This document shows positions 41,634 through 50,200 of a stretch of 64,000 nucleotides of DNA, in pieces. Source of the stretch: Actinomadura sp. DC4 (GTDB taxonomy: Bacteria; Actinomycetota; Actinomycetes; Streptosporangiales; Streptosporangiaceae); the NCBI RefSeq assembly GCF_030406325.1, contig NZ_JAUEQY010000011.1, positions 1 through 64,000 on the forward strand. Reading direction: 5' to 3'. Position 1 is the first letter of the stretch. The number at the start of each line of letters is the position of its first letter. Made by a program: the position numbers and the translations under genes. The notes beneath the pieces are model-generated. The model did not search any database. It was not told the DNA's origin and worked only from the letters and a program-made list of their open reading frames with translations.

Positions 41634-43061
41634 ATGCAGACCAAACGGGATCAGGTGCAGTCGCACCTCTGTGTCGTCGGACGGCTCAACGCGGCGATCG
41701 TCAGCGGGGAACCGGACGCGCCCGATCCGCCGATGCGCCGCGTCGTCACCGGCGGGGTCGCCGGCCTCGTCGTGGGCGCGCTGGTCGTCGCCGGTTTCGG
41801 CGTGTACGGCCTGATCAGGCCGGGCGGGTCGACCGATTGGAGGACCGAGGGGGCGCTGGTCCAGGTGAAGGAGAGCGCCGCCCGCTTCGTGTACCTCGGC
41901 GGTGAGCTGCACCCGGTGGTCAACTTCGCCTCGGCCAAGCTCATCGGCGGGCGGAACTCGCACTTAGTGTCGGTGCACGAGAACACGATCAAAGATGCCC
42001 CGCACGGCCTTCCGGTCGGCATCACCGGCGCTCCGGACGCGTTGCCCAAGCCGGACGCGCTGAAGGGGCGGAACTGGACCGTGTGCGCGGCGCCCGTGGC
42101 CGACCAGAGCACGGGCAAGACGGCCGACCAGGTCGTGGTGTCGCTCAACACCCCGCCGCCGGCCTCCGCCGGGTCGCGCGACGAGGGCGTGCTCGTCCAG
42201 TCCTCCGACACCACGAAGTACCTGATCTGGCACGGGCGCCGTCACCGCTTCACCGCCGCGACCGGCCCGTTCGCGCTCGGCTACCGCGGCGTCACGCCCT
42301 ATCCGGTGGCCCCGCAGTGGCTCAACATGCTGCCCGCGGGGGCCGACCTCGCGTCGCCGCCGATCCCCGGCCGGGGGAACGCCGGTCCGGACATCGGCGG
42401 GCGGCCGACCCGGGTGGGCCAGGTCTTCGTCGCCGCCAGCCCGGGTACGGCCAAGCAGTACTTCGTGCTGTTCGGCGACGGGCTCCGGCAGGTCAGTGAG
42501 ACCCTCGCCGACCTCGTGCTCGGCGATCCGGCCACCACCGGGGCCTATCCGGGGAAGACCGTGGCCGCGCTCCCGCTCCAGGCCGCGGCGGCCGCGCCGC
42601 ACCTGGCGCCCGGCGGTCAGGGGGCCGGAGACCTGCCTCCCTCGCCGCCCCGCCTGACGCAGGATGCCGGGCGCCCGGTATGCGCCGTCGCGCGGGCGGG
42701 TTCGGCGCAGGGCGCGACCGTGGAGGTCGTGGTCCCCCGTGGCGGGCCGCCGGCGGGCGGCGTGCCCGTCACCGACAACGACCCCCGTACGGCGGACCGG
42801 GTCGTCGTGACGCCCGGCACCGGCATGCTCGCCCGTGCGCTGTCCGCACCGGGGAGCGCGTCGGGCGCGCAGTACCTCGTGACCGACCTCGGCGTGAAGT
42901 ATCCGCTGCCGTCCACGGACAGCGTCAGCGCGCTGGGGTACGAGGGCGTCGTCCCGGTGCCGATCCCGCCGTCGATGCTCGACCTGCTGCCCACCGGGCC
43001 GGCCCTGGACCGTACGCGGGCGACCGCGACCCAGCCGGTGTCGCCGCCCGCCACACAGTGA
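41634..43061 (+). CDS. eccB: Type VII secretion protein EccB
   Basis: 475 residues starting at ATG 41634. The N terminus (RDQVQSHLCVVGRLNAAI) and PPMRR lead into one membrane helix at about 40-62 and a large extracytoplasmic domain, the EccB organisation. Length is near the usual 480-500. EccB stabilises the membrane complex outside the membrane together with MycP. The C terminus is Thr/Pro-rich (after LLPTGPALDR). The gene ends the rightward T7SS unit and is followed by a strong terminator. Confidence 0.95.
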   Translation: MQTKRDQVQSHLCVVGRLNAAIVSGEPDAPDPPMRRVVTGGVAGLVVGALVVAGFGVYGLIRPGGSTDWRTEGALVQVKESAARFVYLGGELHPVVNFASAKLIGGRNSHLVSVHENTIKDAPHGLPVGITGAPDALPKPDALKGRNWTVCAAPVADQSTGKTADQVVVSLNTPPPASAGSRDEGVLVQSSDTTKYLIWHGRRHRFTAATGPFALGYRGVTPYPVAPQWLNMLPAGADLASPPIPGRGNAGPDIGGRPTRVGQVFVAASPGTAKQYFVLFGDGLRQVSETLADLVLGDPATTGAYPGKTVAALPLQAAAAAPHLAPGGQGAGDLPPSPPRLTQDAGRPVCAVARAGSAQGATVEVVVPRGGPPAGGVPVTDNDPRTADRVVVTPGTGMLARALSAPGSASGAQYLVTDLGVKYPLPSTDSVSALGYEGVVPVPIPPSMLDLLPTGPALDRTRATATQPVSPPATQ

Positions 43062-43065
43062 TCCC

Positions 43066-43092
43066 CGCCCCGCCGGTGCCGCCGGCGGGGCG
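43066..43092 (+). terminator. Terminator after eccB
   Basis: A perfect 11-bp stem, CGCCCCGCCGG (43066-43076) with CCGGCGGGGCG (43082-43092), loop TGCCG, begins 5 bp past the eccB stop and is followed by TTCGCTGCTTG. Confidence 0.85.
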
Positions 43093-43111
43093 TTCGCTGC
43101 TTGATGTGACC

Positions 43112-43163
43112 CTTAAATTTAGTCTTGACATAAGCCGCGAACGAGGTGAGTGTACGGGTCGTA
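43112..43163 (+). promoter_or_regulatory. Promoter region of the GH16 gene
   Basis: There is an AT-rich island (CTTAAATTTAGTCTTGACAT, about 43112-43131) in otherwise GC-rich DNA, with TTGACA at 43125-43130 but no good -10 at 17-18 bp. An ECF-like pair, GAAC (43139-43142), 17 bases, then CGTA (43160-43163), ends 41 bp before the start codon, matching the spacing seen at three downstream genes but without their flanking TGAACC. Confidence 0.4.
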
Positions 43164-43203
43164 AAGCGCTCCCTGAGCCTCTCCCCGCCACTCAGGAGAT
43201 TTC

Positions 43204-45183
43204 ATGTCGCGCGCACGCCCTCGTTCGATCCTCGCGCTGATCGCGCTGCTCGGCGCCTGTCTGACCAGCGTCCTCACCACGACCGCCGCCGGTGCCTCTC
43301 CGGTGCGCCCCGCCACCGTGCCACCGCCCCCGTCCGGCTGGACGACGGTGTTCAGCGACGACTTCACCGGGTCCGCCGGGTCGCCGCCCTCGTCGGCCAA
43401 CTGGTTCTACGACATCGGCACCGGCTACGGCACCGGCGAGATCGAGCAGACCACCAGCTCGACCGCCAACTCCTACCAGGACGGAAGCGGCAACCTCGTC
43501 CTCAAGGCCATCAAGAACGGCAGCAGCTGGACCTCTGCGCGGCTGGAGAGCACCCGCGATGACTTCCAGGCCCCGGCCGGCGGCAAGATGGAGATGACCG
43601 CGTCGCTCCAGCAGCCCGACCCGGCCAGTGGGCTGGGGTACTGGCCCGCGTTCTGGGCTCTCGGCTCGCCGATGCGGGCCGGCGGCGGCTGGCCCGGCTC
43701 CGGCGAGATCGACATGATGGAGGACGTCAACGGCCTGAACCAGGCGTCGCAGACCCTGCACGACTCGGCCAACAGTCCCGGCCACGCGCTGATCCCCTGC
43801 CCGAACACCGCCTCGACCTGCCAGACCGGCTTCCACACCTACTCGGTGATCATCGACCGTACGAACACGAGCGCCGAGACGCTGCAGTTCCTGATGGACG
43901 GCGCGGTGGAGAGCACCATCACCGAGGCCTCGGTCGGCACCGCCGCCTGGCAGCAGGCCATCGACCACGGGTTCTTCATCATCTGGGACCTGGCGATGGG
44001 CGGGAACTACCCCGACGGGATCTGCGGCTGCACGACGCCGACCGCCGCGACGACGTCCGGCGCGTCGATGAGCGTCGACTACGTGGCCGTGTACGAGCAG
44101 GGCGGCAACTCCACCCCCACCGCCACGGCGACCGCGACGGGCACGGTGAAGGGCCTGAACGGCCTGTGCCTGACCAACCAGAACTCCCTGAACACCGAGG
44201 GGAACCCGATCGGCGTCGGCGCGTGCAACGGGAGCGCCGGGCAGGTCTGGTCCACCTACAGCGACAACACCGTACGGGTGCAGGGCGGCTGCCTTGACGT
44301 GGTCAGCGCCGGGACGACCAGCGGCACCAACGTCGACTGGTATCCCTGTAACGCGACGAACGCCCAGGTCTGGAGGTATCAGTCCGGCACGCTGGTCAAT
44401 CCCAACTCCGGCCTGTGCCTGACCGACCCCGGCGGCAACACGGGCGCCCGGCTCGACATCGAGACCTGCACCGGGTCCGCGCAGCAGCAATGGACGCTGC
44501 CCGCGGGCGGTACGGGCAACACCGTGACGGTGACGAACCCGGGCGCCCAGAGCTCCACGGTCGGCACCGCGGCGAGCCTGCAGGTCAAGGCGTCGGACTC
44601 GGCGTCCGGCCAGACGCTCACGTACGGCGCGAGCGGGCTTCCGGCCGGGTTGTCGATCAACTCCTCGACCGGCCTGATCTCCGGGACGCCGACCGCGGCC
44701 GGGACCTCGAACGTCACCGTGACCGTCAAGGACACCACCGGCGCGACCGGCTCGGCCGCGTTCACCTGGACCGTGGGCTCCGGAGGCGGCTGCTCGACGA
44801 CGAACCTCGCCCAGGGGAAGACGGCCACCGCCTCGTCCGCGGAGTCGGCGTCCTTCCCCGCGCCGAACGCCGTCGACGGGGACCTCGGCACCCGCTGGTC
44901 GTCGGCGTTCAGCGACCCGCAGTGGCTCCAGGTCGACCTCGGCAGCTCACGATCCCTCTGCCGCGCGATCCTGAACTGGGAGAACGCGTACGGGACCGCC
45001 TTCCAGATCCAGGTGTCGAACGACGCGAACACCTGGACCACGCTGTACTCCACCACCACGGGGACCGGCGGCGTCCAGACCGTCTCCCTCAGCGGCTCGG
45101 GCCGCTACGTCCGGGTGTACGGCACGGCGCGGGCGACGCAGTGGGGGTACTCGCTCTGGGAGTTCCAGGTCAACGGCGCCTGA
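43204..45183 (+). CDS. Secreted GH16 beta-glucanase with CBM13 and F5/8C modules
   Basis: 659 residues with a Sec signal peptide (1-31). GH16 catalytic domain at about 45-300 has the GEIDMMED motif, nucleophile E168, D170 and acid/base E173; the MM bulge fits the endo-beta-1,3-glucanase/laminarinase type. A ricin-B/CBM13 lectin module follows (about 315-435, QxW repeats such as AGQVW, AQVW, QQQW), then an Ig-like putative domain (LPAGLSINSSTGLISGTP), then an F5/8 type C (CBM32-like) domain to the end. It probably degrades fungal or plant beta-glucans outside the cell. It stands alone. Confidence 0.92.
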   Translation: MSRARPRSILALIALLGACLTSVLTTTAAGASPVRPATVPPPPSGWTTVFSDDFTGSAGSPPSSANWFYDIGTGYGTGEIEQTTSSTANSYQDGSGNLVLKAIKNGSSWTSARLESTRDDFQAPAGGKMEMTASLQQPDPASGLGYWPAFWALGSPMRAGGGWPGSGEIDMMEDVNGLNQASQTLHDSANSPGHALIPCPNTASTCQTGFHTYSVIIDRTNTSAETLQFLMDGAVESTITEASVGTAAWQQAIDHGFFIIWDLAMGGNYPDGICGCTTPTAATTSGASMSVDYVAVYEQGGNSTPTATATATGTVKGLNGLCLTNQNSLNTEGNPIGVGACNGSAGQVWSTYSDNTVRVQGGCLDVVSAGTTSGTNVDWYPCNATNAQVWRYQSGTLVNPNSGLCLTDPGGNTGARLDIETCTGSAQQQWTLPAGGTGNTVTVTNPGAQSSTVGTAASLQVKASDSASGQTLTYGASGLPAGLSINSSTGLISGTPTAAGTSNVTVTVKDTTGATGSAAFTWTVGSGGGCSTTNLAQGKTATASSAESASFPAPNAVDGDLGTRWSSAFSDPQWLQVDLGSSRSLCRAILNWENAYGTAFQIQVSNDANTWTTLYSTTTGTGGVQTVSLSGSGRYVRVYGTARATQWGYSLWEFQVNGA

Positions 45184-45193
45184 CCTGTTTCGA

Positions 45194-45699
45194 TCACGGC
45201 GGGTCGCGTCGCATGCAGACGCGATCCGCCGGGTCGAGGCCGGCCGCCGCCTCTTCGGCGGCGACGGCGGCGAGACCGGGGGTGAGCTCGGCGTCGGCCG
45301 GCTCACGGAAGCCGCGCCGGGCGTAGCAGGGCGCGTTCCACGGCACCTGGCGGAAGGTCCGCAGCGTCAGAGCGTCCAGCCTCTGTGCGGCGGCCCACTC
45401 CGCGACGTGGTCGAGGAGCGTCCCGCCGATGCCCCGGCGTGAGTGCCGGGATCGACACTGACCTGCGCGACGTACGCGCACCGGTCGACGACGTCGGCCA
45501 CGAGGAAGGCGACCGGCTCGTCCCGCCCGGCCACCCACGCTCGGCCGGCGCTCCGGTATCCGGCCGGCACCGCCACCGGCGGAGGGGGCCTGTCGGCGAG
45601 CGCACCCAGACCGACGTCCCGGAAGAGCTGCGCGGCGGCCCCCTCGATCGCCGCCATCGCGGACAGATCCTCGACCCGCGCCGCGCGTACGTGCGTCAT
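45194..45699 (-). pseudogene. GNAT acetyltransferase, frameshifted
   Basis: The start ATG 45699 has GGGAG upstream, and the first 80 codons read as a GNAT N terminus ([20 protein letters not shown] to AQVSVDP). The frame then changes near 45445. The continuation in the other frame is [18 protein letters not shown], the acetyl-CoA-binding motif, to [14 protein letters not shown]. One base is missing just before the HSRRG codons. Either this is a real one-base deletion or a sequencing error in GC-rich DNA. Intact, it would be a single-domain acetyltransferase of about 168 residues with unknown substrate. Confidence 0.8.
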
Positions 45700-45752
45700 C
45701 GTGGCTCCCGTCGCGTGTGATGCGGGGTGCAGTTCGGTGGGTGTCGCCGGAC

Positions 45753-45860
45753 CGACGTCGCGGTGGTGGTGCGCGGCGGCCGCCCTCGATCGCCGCCATC
45801 GCGGATGGATTCCTGACTCGCGCCTCGCGTAGGCGCGTCACCCTGGCCCCGTGCCCTGTG
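45753..45860 (-). repeat. Degenerate duplicate of the GNAT 5' end
   Basis: This stretch repeats 45611-45718 at an offset of 142 bp: CCTCGATCGCCGCCATCGCG is identical, and CGCGTA/CGCGTAGGCGCGTCA matches the start region. It encodes [20 protein letters not shown], against [20 protein letters not shown] at the real gene, then loses similarity. It is a partial tandem duplication of the promoter-proximal 35 codons, no longer functional. Confidence 0.75.
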
Positions 45861-45947
45861 GCCCGATGGGGCCAGGGTGACGGGTGGCCATCTCGATCGG
45901 TGTTCGTGCGCGCTCGGCGTGCGGGCGCATTCTTGTTCGTCTCGTGC

Positions 45948-45984
45948 GCGAAGGCCCGGAGCGGGGGGTGCTCCGGGCCTTCGC
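45948..45984 (-). terminator. Terminator after the CHRD gene
   Basis: A perfect 15-bp stem, GCGAAGGCCCGGAGC (45948-45962) with GCTCCGGGCCTTCGC (45970-45984), loop of seven bases, lies 8 bp past the CHRD gene stop. Confidence 0.88.
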
Positions 45985-45992
45985 GGCGCGGG

Positions 45993-47000
45993 TCAGCCGA
46001 AGAGCTGGCCGCGCACAGCGCCGCCGGGGAACTCGGCGCTGTGGAGGTTGGCATAGAAGCCGCCGGGGTTCCGCTGGATCTCCGCGGCCACCGCCGGGTC
46101 GATGTTCTTGGCGGTGCCGGAGACGGCGAACACCGTCGTGGGGATGGCGGTGGTGAACAGCGGCGCCACGACCGGGCCGTTGGCGCCGAAGGTGCCCTTG
46201 TGCACGTGGCCGAGCGTCGGGCTGACGCCGACCCACGCGAACGCGTACCGGACCTGGCCGCCCGAGGCGCGGATGAAGGAGACGGCGCGCCCGTCCGGGT
46301 CGCCGACGGCCGGGCCGCCCGCCACCGGGACCTCCTGGTCGCCGGACAGGAACGCGCGGGAGCCGCCGCCGTTCAGGAGGTCGAGCACGTCGGCCTGCCC
46401 GCGCAGCGCCCGCAGCTGGCCGCGTACGGCGCCGCCGGGGAACTCCTTGCTGTGCAGGTTGAGGTAGAAGCCGGCCGGGTTGGCGCGGAGCTGGTCCGCG
46501 ATGGCCGGGTCGCTGACGGTGACCGCGCCGGCCGCCGCGTCGGTGGTGTCGGGCATCGGGGTGGTGAACAGCGGGACCTTGACGTCGCCGTTCGCGCCGG
46601 CCGCGCCCTGGTGGATGTGGCCGAGAGTCGGCGCGGTGATGTTCTTCCAGGTGAAGGCGAAGGTCACCCGGTTGCCCTGGACGCGCACGATGCCCGTGGC
46701 GCTGCCGTCCGGGTCGCCGACGGCGGGCTTGCCGGCCACCGGCACCTCGTTGCGCCCGTTGAGCTGCGCGGTCAGGAAGATCGGGGCCTGCTGGGCGCGG
46801 GCGATCGCGGCGTTCAGGTCCTGGGCCTCCGGAGCGGCGCTGGGCGGGGGTGCGGCGCTGGGCATCTTCATGCCGGGCATGCCAGGCATGTCCGACGACG
46901 CCGGCGCGGGCGTCGTGCCGTGCTCCGCGTGGGCGGCGGTGGCGGCGGACAGGCTCAGGGCGAGCGCCACGACCGGCAGCGCGACGATACGCATTCTCAT
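45993..47000 (-). CDS. Secreted protein with two CHRD domains
   Basis: 335 residues from ATG 47000, with AAGGA eight bases upstream; the frame extends further but without a ribosome site. Signal peptide at 1-25, then a Met/Pro-rich linker ([11 protein letters not shown]). Two CHRD-type repeats (about 72-200 and 215-335) each contain GHIHQG or GHVHKG, then PLFTT, then [19 protein letters not shown]. CHRD domains occur in secreted bacterial proteins of unclear role; the His/Met content hints at metal contact but is not proof. It is divergent from the lipoprotein gene and shares its promoter motif. Confidence 0.88.
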   Translation of the reverse strand: MRMRIVALPVVALALSLSAATAAHAEHGTTPAPASSDMPGMPGMKMPSAAPPPSAAPEAQDLNAAIARAQQAPIFLTAQLNGRNEVPVAGKPAVGDPDGSATGIVRVQGNRVTFAFTWKNITAPTLGHIHQGAAGANGDVKVPLFTTPMPDTTDAAAGAVTVSDPAIADQLRANPAGFYLNLHSKEFPGGAVRGQLRALRGQADVLDLLNGGGSRAFLSGDQEVPVAGGPAVGDPDGRAVSFIRASGGQVRYAFAWVGVSPTLGHVHKGTFGANGPVVAPLFTTAIPTTVFAVSGTAKNIDPAVAAEIQRNPGGFYANLHSAEFPGGAVRGQLFG

Positions 47001-47045
47001 TTCCGCATCCTTCGTTGTCGTGCAATCAGTGAGTCCGCCCATCTG

Positions 47046-47070
47046 TACGGGACACCCCTGCCGGAGGTTC
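47046..47070 (-). promoter_or_regulatory. ECF-type promoter motif, CHRD gene
   Basis: On the minus strand GAAC (47070-47067, in TGAACC), 17 bases, CGTA (47049-47046), 46 bp before the start codon. Confidence 0.6.
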
Positions 47071-47096
47071 AGCCGAATTATCAAAAAAACAGGATT

Positions 47097-47121
47097 GAAC
47101 CGCCCGGCCGTGGCGTGCGTA
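47097..47121 (+). promoter_or_regulatory. ECF-type promoter motif, lipoprotein gene
   Basis: GAAC (47097-47100, in TGAACC), 17 bases, CGTA (47118-47121), 48 bp before the start codon. Confidence 0.6.
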
Positions 47122-47168
47122 CTGCTCGCCAGGCATCACCTCTACGGCTACTTCAGGGAGCAGTTCTC

Positions 47169-47648
47169 ATGCGCGCACGGTTCGTCCTTCTCGGCGCCGC
47201 CCTCACCATCGGTCTCGCCGCCTGCGGCGGCGCCTCTGATGGCTCCGGGAGCGACAAGAACACCAAACCGGCGGCCCGCCAGGCCGCCGCCCAGACGAGC
47301 GTCAAGATCAGCAAGTCCAGCCTCGGCGACATCCTGACCGACCAGAGCGGCCGTACCCTCTACGCGTTCACCAACGACAAGGGTGGCACCAGCAGCTGCT
47401 CCGGTCAGTGCATCGCCACGTGGCCCGCTCTGATCAGCAAGGACAAGGTGACCGCGGCGGCAGGGGCGAACCCCGCGCTGCTCAAGGCGACCCAGCGCGC
47501 CGAGGGCACCAGCCAGGCGACGTACGGCGTCTGGCCGCTGTACTACTACGCCGGCGACATGGGTCCGGGCGACGTGGACGGCGAGGGCGTGGACGGCGTC
47601 TGGTTCGCGGTCGGCGCGGACGGCAAGCTGGTCAAGACCGGGCAGTGA
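47169..47648 (+). CDS. Lipoprotein of the 'secreted repeat' family
   Basis: 159 residues, ATG 47169 with AGGGAG upstream. Lipobox LAAC with lipidated C19. The body has two units of the Lipoprotein_15 type: ILTDQSGRTLYAFTNDKGGTSSCSGQCIATWPAL and the second ending WPLYYYAGDM, DGVWFAVGADG. This family is widespread on actinobacterial cell surfaces and has no settled function; the two conserved cysteines (SSCSGQC) are retained. It is divergent from the CHRD gene. Confidence 0.9.
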   Translation: MRARFVLLGAALTIGLAACGGASDGSGSDKNTKPAARQAAAQTSVKISKSSLGDILTDQSGRTLYAFTNDKGGTSSCSGQCIATWPALISKDKVTAAAGANPALLKATQRAEGTSQATYGVWPLYYYAGDMGPGDVDGEGVDGVWFAVGADGKLVKTGQ

Positions 47649-47664
47649 GCTGTCGAAAGTACGG

Positions 47665-47692
47665 GCCGGGCGCACTTCTCCGTGCGCCCGGC
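47665..47692 (+). terminator. Terminator after the lipoprotein gene
   Basis: Perfect 11-bp stem, GCCGGGCGCAC (47665-47675) with GTGCGCCCGGC (47682-47692), loop TTCTCC, followed by TCGCCGTTGTTT. Confidence 0.88.
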
Positions 47693-47734
47693 TCGCCGTT
47701 GTTTCCGCGTGAAAAATAGTTTTCCCGAGGCATT

Positions 47735-47759
47735 GAACCGGCACTGAGAAATGCGCGTT
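47735..47759 (+). promoter_or_regulatory. ECF-type promoter motif, NlpC/P60 gene
   Basis: GAAC (47735-47738, in TGAACC), 17 bases, CGTT (47756-47759), 50 bp before the chosen start codon. An in-frame ATG at 47768 would lie at or before the transcription start, which supports the later start. Confidence 0.6.
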
Positions 47760-47809
47760 TCTCCGAGATGAAACACGCCATCTCTGGGCGTTCTTTCCCG
47801 GGAGAACAA

Positions 47810-48904
47810 ATGACGAAGCTCACCAAGGGCCTCACGCTGGTCGCCGGCGGTGTTCCCGCCGCGGCGATCCTCACGGCCTGTGTCATCAACGCGACCCCCC
47901 AGGCGGACGCGAGCACCGACACCGTGCACGTGGAGAACGTCGCCGCGGAGACCGAGGCGCCGCCGAAACCGTCCGCCGCGTCCACGTACGCGATGGTCCA
48001 GCCGCGCTCCCTCGCCCCGCCGGGCGAGACACGGCCGACGCCGCACAAGCACACCGGCCGCCGTACGCAGACGGTCCCCGATCCGCGGACCAGCGCGGGT
48101 ACGGTCACGCCCGCGGCTCCCGCCGTCCCGCCGGAAACGGCGGCGGACTCCGAACCGGCCTACGTCCCCACCGGCCCGAGCACCGACACCCCGGCACCGG
48201 TCGCCGCCCAGCCGACGGCACCGCACCGGCCCGACCCGAAACCGCCGCGAACCGAACCCGCCGATCGGACCAGGCCCGCCGATCGGACGAAGCCCGCCGA
48301 TCGGACCAGGCCCGTTGAGCGGACCAGGCCTGTGGAGCGGACCCGCCCGGAACGGCCCGAGAAGCGGACGCCCCCGGCCCCGGAGCGTACGACCGGCCGC
48401 CCCGCTCCTGACGCGGCCCACGAGCCCGCCGCGACCGGGACCAACCAGGCCACGATGCACCGCACGACCATCGACGACGTACGGAAGCGGTTCGGGAACA
48501 AGGTCGCGGCGTTCGCCAGAGCTCAGCTCGGCAAGCCGTACGTCTACGGCGCCGAGGGCCCCCGCGCCTTCGACTGCTCGGGCCTGGTGCAGGCGGCGTA
48601 CAAGTCGGCCGGCGTCAACGTGCCCCGCACCTCGGACGCGCAGTACTGGTTCGGCAAGCGCGTCCACGCGGGCCAGGAGATCCCCGGCGACCTGGTCTTC
48701 TTCGACTACAAGGCCGGCCACAGCGGCCCGGGCCACGTCGGCATCGTCGTGGACCCGGCCAAGGGCCTGATGATCGTCGCTCCGCACACCGGCGACCACG
48801 TGAAGGTCCAGAGCTACAAGAGGTACCCGGGCGGCCCGGTCGGCTTCACCCGCCCGCTGGACCGCCAGGACATGCACACCAAACTCGAGCGGATGACGAA
48901 GTGA
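47810..48904 (+). CDS. Secreted NlpC/P60 peptidoglycan hydrolase
   Basis: 364 residues from ATG 47810 with GGGAG upstream. The N terminus is a signal peptide with a possible lipobox (LTAC, C25). A long Pro/Thr/Arg-rich linker follows, with repeated DRTRPxERTRP, then an NlpC/P60 domain (about 230-355) with catalytic DCSG (C256), GHVGI (H309) and PHTGDH (H326). It should cut peptide stems of peptidoglycan outside the membrane. It converges with the next gene, 7 bp apart. Confidence 0.92.
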   Translation: MTKLTKGLTLVAGGVPAAAILTACVINATPQADASTDTVHVENVAAETEAPPKPSAASTYAMVQPRSLAPPGETRPTPHKHTGRRTQTVPDPRTSAGTVTPAAPAVPPETAADSEPAYVPTGPSTDTPAPVAAQPTAPHRPDPKPPRTEPADRTRPADRTKPADRTRPVERTRPVERTRPERPEKRTPPAPERTTGRPAPDAAHEPAATGTNQATMHRTTIDDVRKRFGNKVAAFARAQLGKPYVYGAEGPRAFDCSGLVQAAYKSAGVNVPRTSDAQYWFGKRVHAGQEIPGDLVFFDYKAGHSGPGHVGIVVDPAKGLMIVAPHTGDHVKVQSYKRYPGGPVGFTRPLDRQDMHTKLERMTK

Positions 48905-48911
48905 CCCGTCA

Positions 48912-50069
48912 TCACGACGTGGTCACGCGGTCGCCCTTGGACAGGCCCGAGGTGATCTCGGTGTAGGCGTCGCCGCGGACGCCGATCCGGACCGTACGGG
49001 TGCCGCCCAGGCGCAGGCGCACGGTGTACGTGCCGTTCGGGCCGGTTCGTATGGCGGACGAAGGCACGTACAGCGTGTCCGTCGCCGAGGCCGTCGTGAC
49101 CGACACGGTCCCCGACTGGCCGATCAGGATCCGGGACGGCACGTCGTCGAACGCGATCATCGCGCCGTACTTGACGAGCTTGTCGCTGGTCGTGGCGTTC
49201 GTGTCGATGTGCGTGACCGTGCCGGCGTAGGTCGTCCCGGGCTCGGCGGTCAGGGTGATCTTCGCCTGCTGGCCGACGCGTACGCTCGCCATGTCGTTCT
49301 GGGAGAACGTGGCCTGGAGCTGCACGTCGTCCAGGTCGCCGATGGTGACGAACGTGCTGGACGCCGAGGCCCGGTCGCCGGCCGTGCCGTCGACCGCGAG
49401 TACGGTGCCCGCCATCGGCGCCTTGATCACCGTGCCCGCCAGGGCGCGTTCCGCCCGGGCCAGGGTGTTCTTGGCCTGGGTGACCCGGGCGGCCGACTGC
49501 TCGGGGGAGGCCGATCCGCCCCCGGATGACTTCCCCGTCCCTCTCGGCGCGCGGGAGGCCGTCGTCGCCGGCGAACGGGCCGGCGCGCGCGGAGTCGGGG
49601 TCGACCGCGGCGTCGGTGTCGCCGACGCGCCGGGCGTCGGTGTGTAGCCGGCCGGGACGATCGTCACGCCCTCCGCGGCGACGGTGTCGGTGCCGTCCGC
49701 GGTCGCCACGGCCGCGGCGAGCGCCGCCCTGGCCGACGCGAGGTCCTCCTCTGCCTGGGTACGGTCCATCGCGGCGAGCCGCGCGCCCTCGCGCACCTTC
49801 TCTCCGACCTTGGCGTACACCCGGATCACCGTCCCCGACGCGCCGAAGGCCAGGTCGCGGCTGTCGGCGCTCTCCAGGTTCCCCGACGCGCCGGCCGTGG
49901 CCGTCACGTCTCCCTCGGCCACCGTCGCGTACGCCGGAGAGGCGCCGCTCGCGCCGCCGGAGCCGATGGCGACCGTCGTCGCCGTGCCGATGACGAGAAC
50001 GCCGAACGCACCGAGCGCCACCTGGGTGCGTCGCGAGAGACGATTGGGCGCGGGCCTCCGCAGTTTCAT
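48912..50069 (-). CDS. Membrane-fusion (HlyD/MacA-like) protein
   Basis: 385 residues, ATG 50069, no clear ribosome site. One N-terminal membrane helix (about 17-38), then a biotinyl-lipoyl-like half (GTVIRVYAKVGEKVREGARLA), a helical hairpin interrupted by a Pro/Thr/Ser-rich insertion, the second lipoyl half (GTVIKAPMAGTVLAVDG) and beta-barrel region to SGLSKGDRVTT. It is a periplasmic-adaptor-type subunit as used with MacB exporters. It is a paralogue of the divergent gene at 50201 and has no transporter of its own on this strand. Confidence 0.87.
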   Translation of the reverse strand: MKLRRPAPNRLSRRTQVALGAFGVLVIGTATTVAIGSGGASGASPAYATVAEGDVTATAGASGNLESADSRDLAFGASGTVIRVYAKVGEKVREGARLAAMDRTQAEEDLASARAALAAAVATADGTDTVAAEGVTIVPAGYTPTPGASATPTPRSTPTPRAPARSPATTASRAPRGTGKSSGGGSASPEQSAARVTQAKNTLARAERALAGTVIKAPMAGTVLAVDGTAGDRASASSTFVTIGDLDDVQLQATFSQNDMASVRVGQQAKITLTAEPGTTYAGTVTHIDTNATTSDKLVKYGAMIAFDDVPSRILIGQSGTVSVTTASATDTLYVPSSAIRTGPNGTYTVRLRLGGTRTVRIGVRGDAYTEITSGLSKGDRVTTS

Positions 50070-50124
50070 GCCGCGAGACGATGACCTGCGCGGATGACAG
50101 GGCCGTGGGGCTCAGATGAAAATC

Positions 50125-50156
50125 GTCTTTGAAGTTTCTCTCATCGTTTCTTCATC
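50125..50156. promoter_or_regulatory. Tandem direct repeats between divergent MFP genes
   Basis: GTTTCTCTCATC (50134-50145) is followed immediately by GTTTCTTCATC (50146-50156), with a weaker third copy GTCTTTGAA (50125-50133). Direct repeats with an 11-12-bp period are typical of OmpR/PhoB-family binding sites. The box lies 45 bp from the rightward start and 56 bp from the leftward start codon. Confidence 0.5.
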
Positions 50157-50200
50157 ATCGGATTAGGCTGGTTCAACGCGGCGTCGACAGCGTTTGCCGC

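Noticed and set aside
43125-43153. Housekeeping promoter from TTGACA before the GH16 gene
   Set aside because: No acceptable -10 lies at 16-19 bp; only the weaker ECF-like pair fits by distance. Kept as a region, not as a defined sigma-70 promoter.
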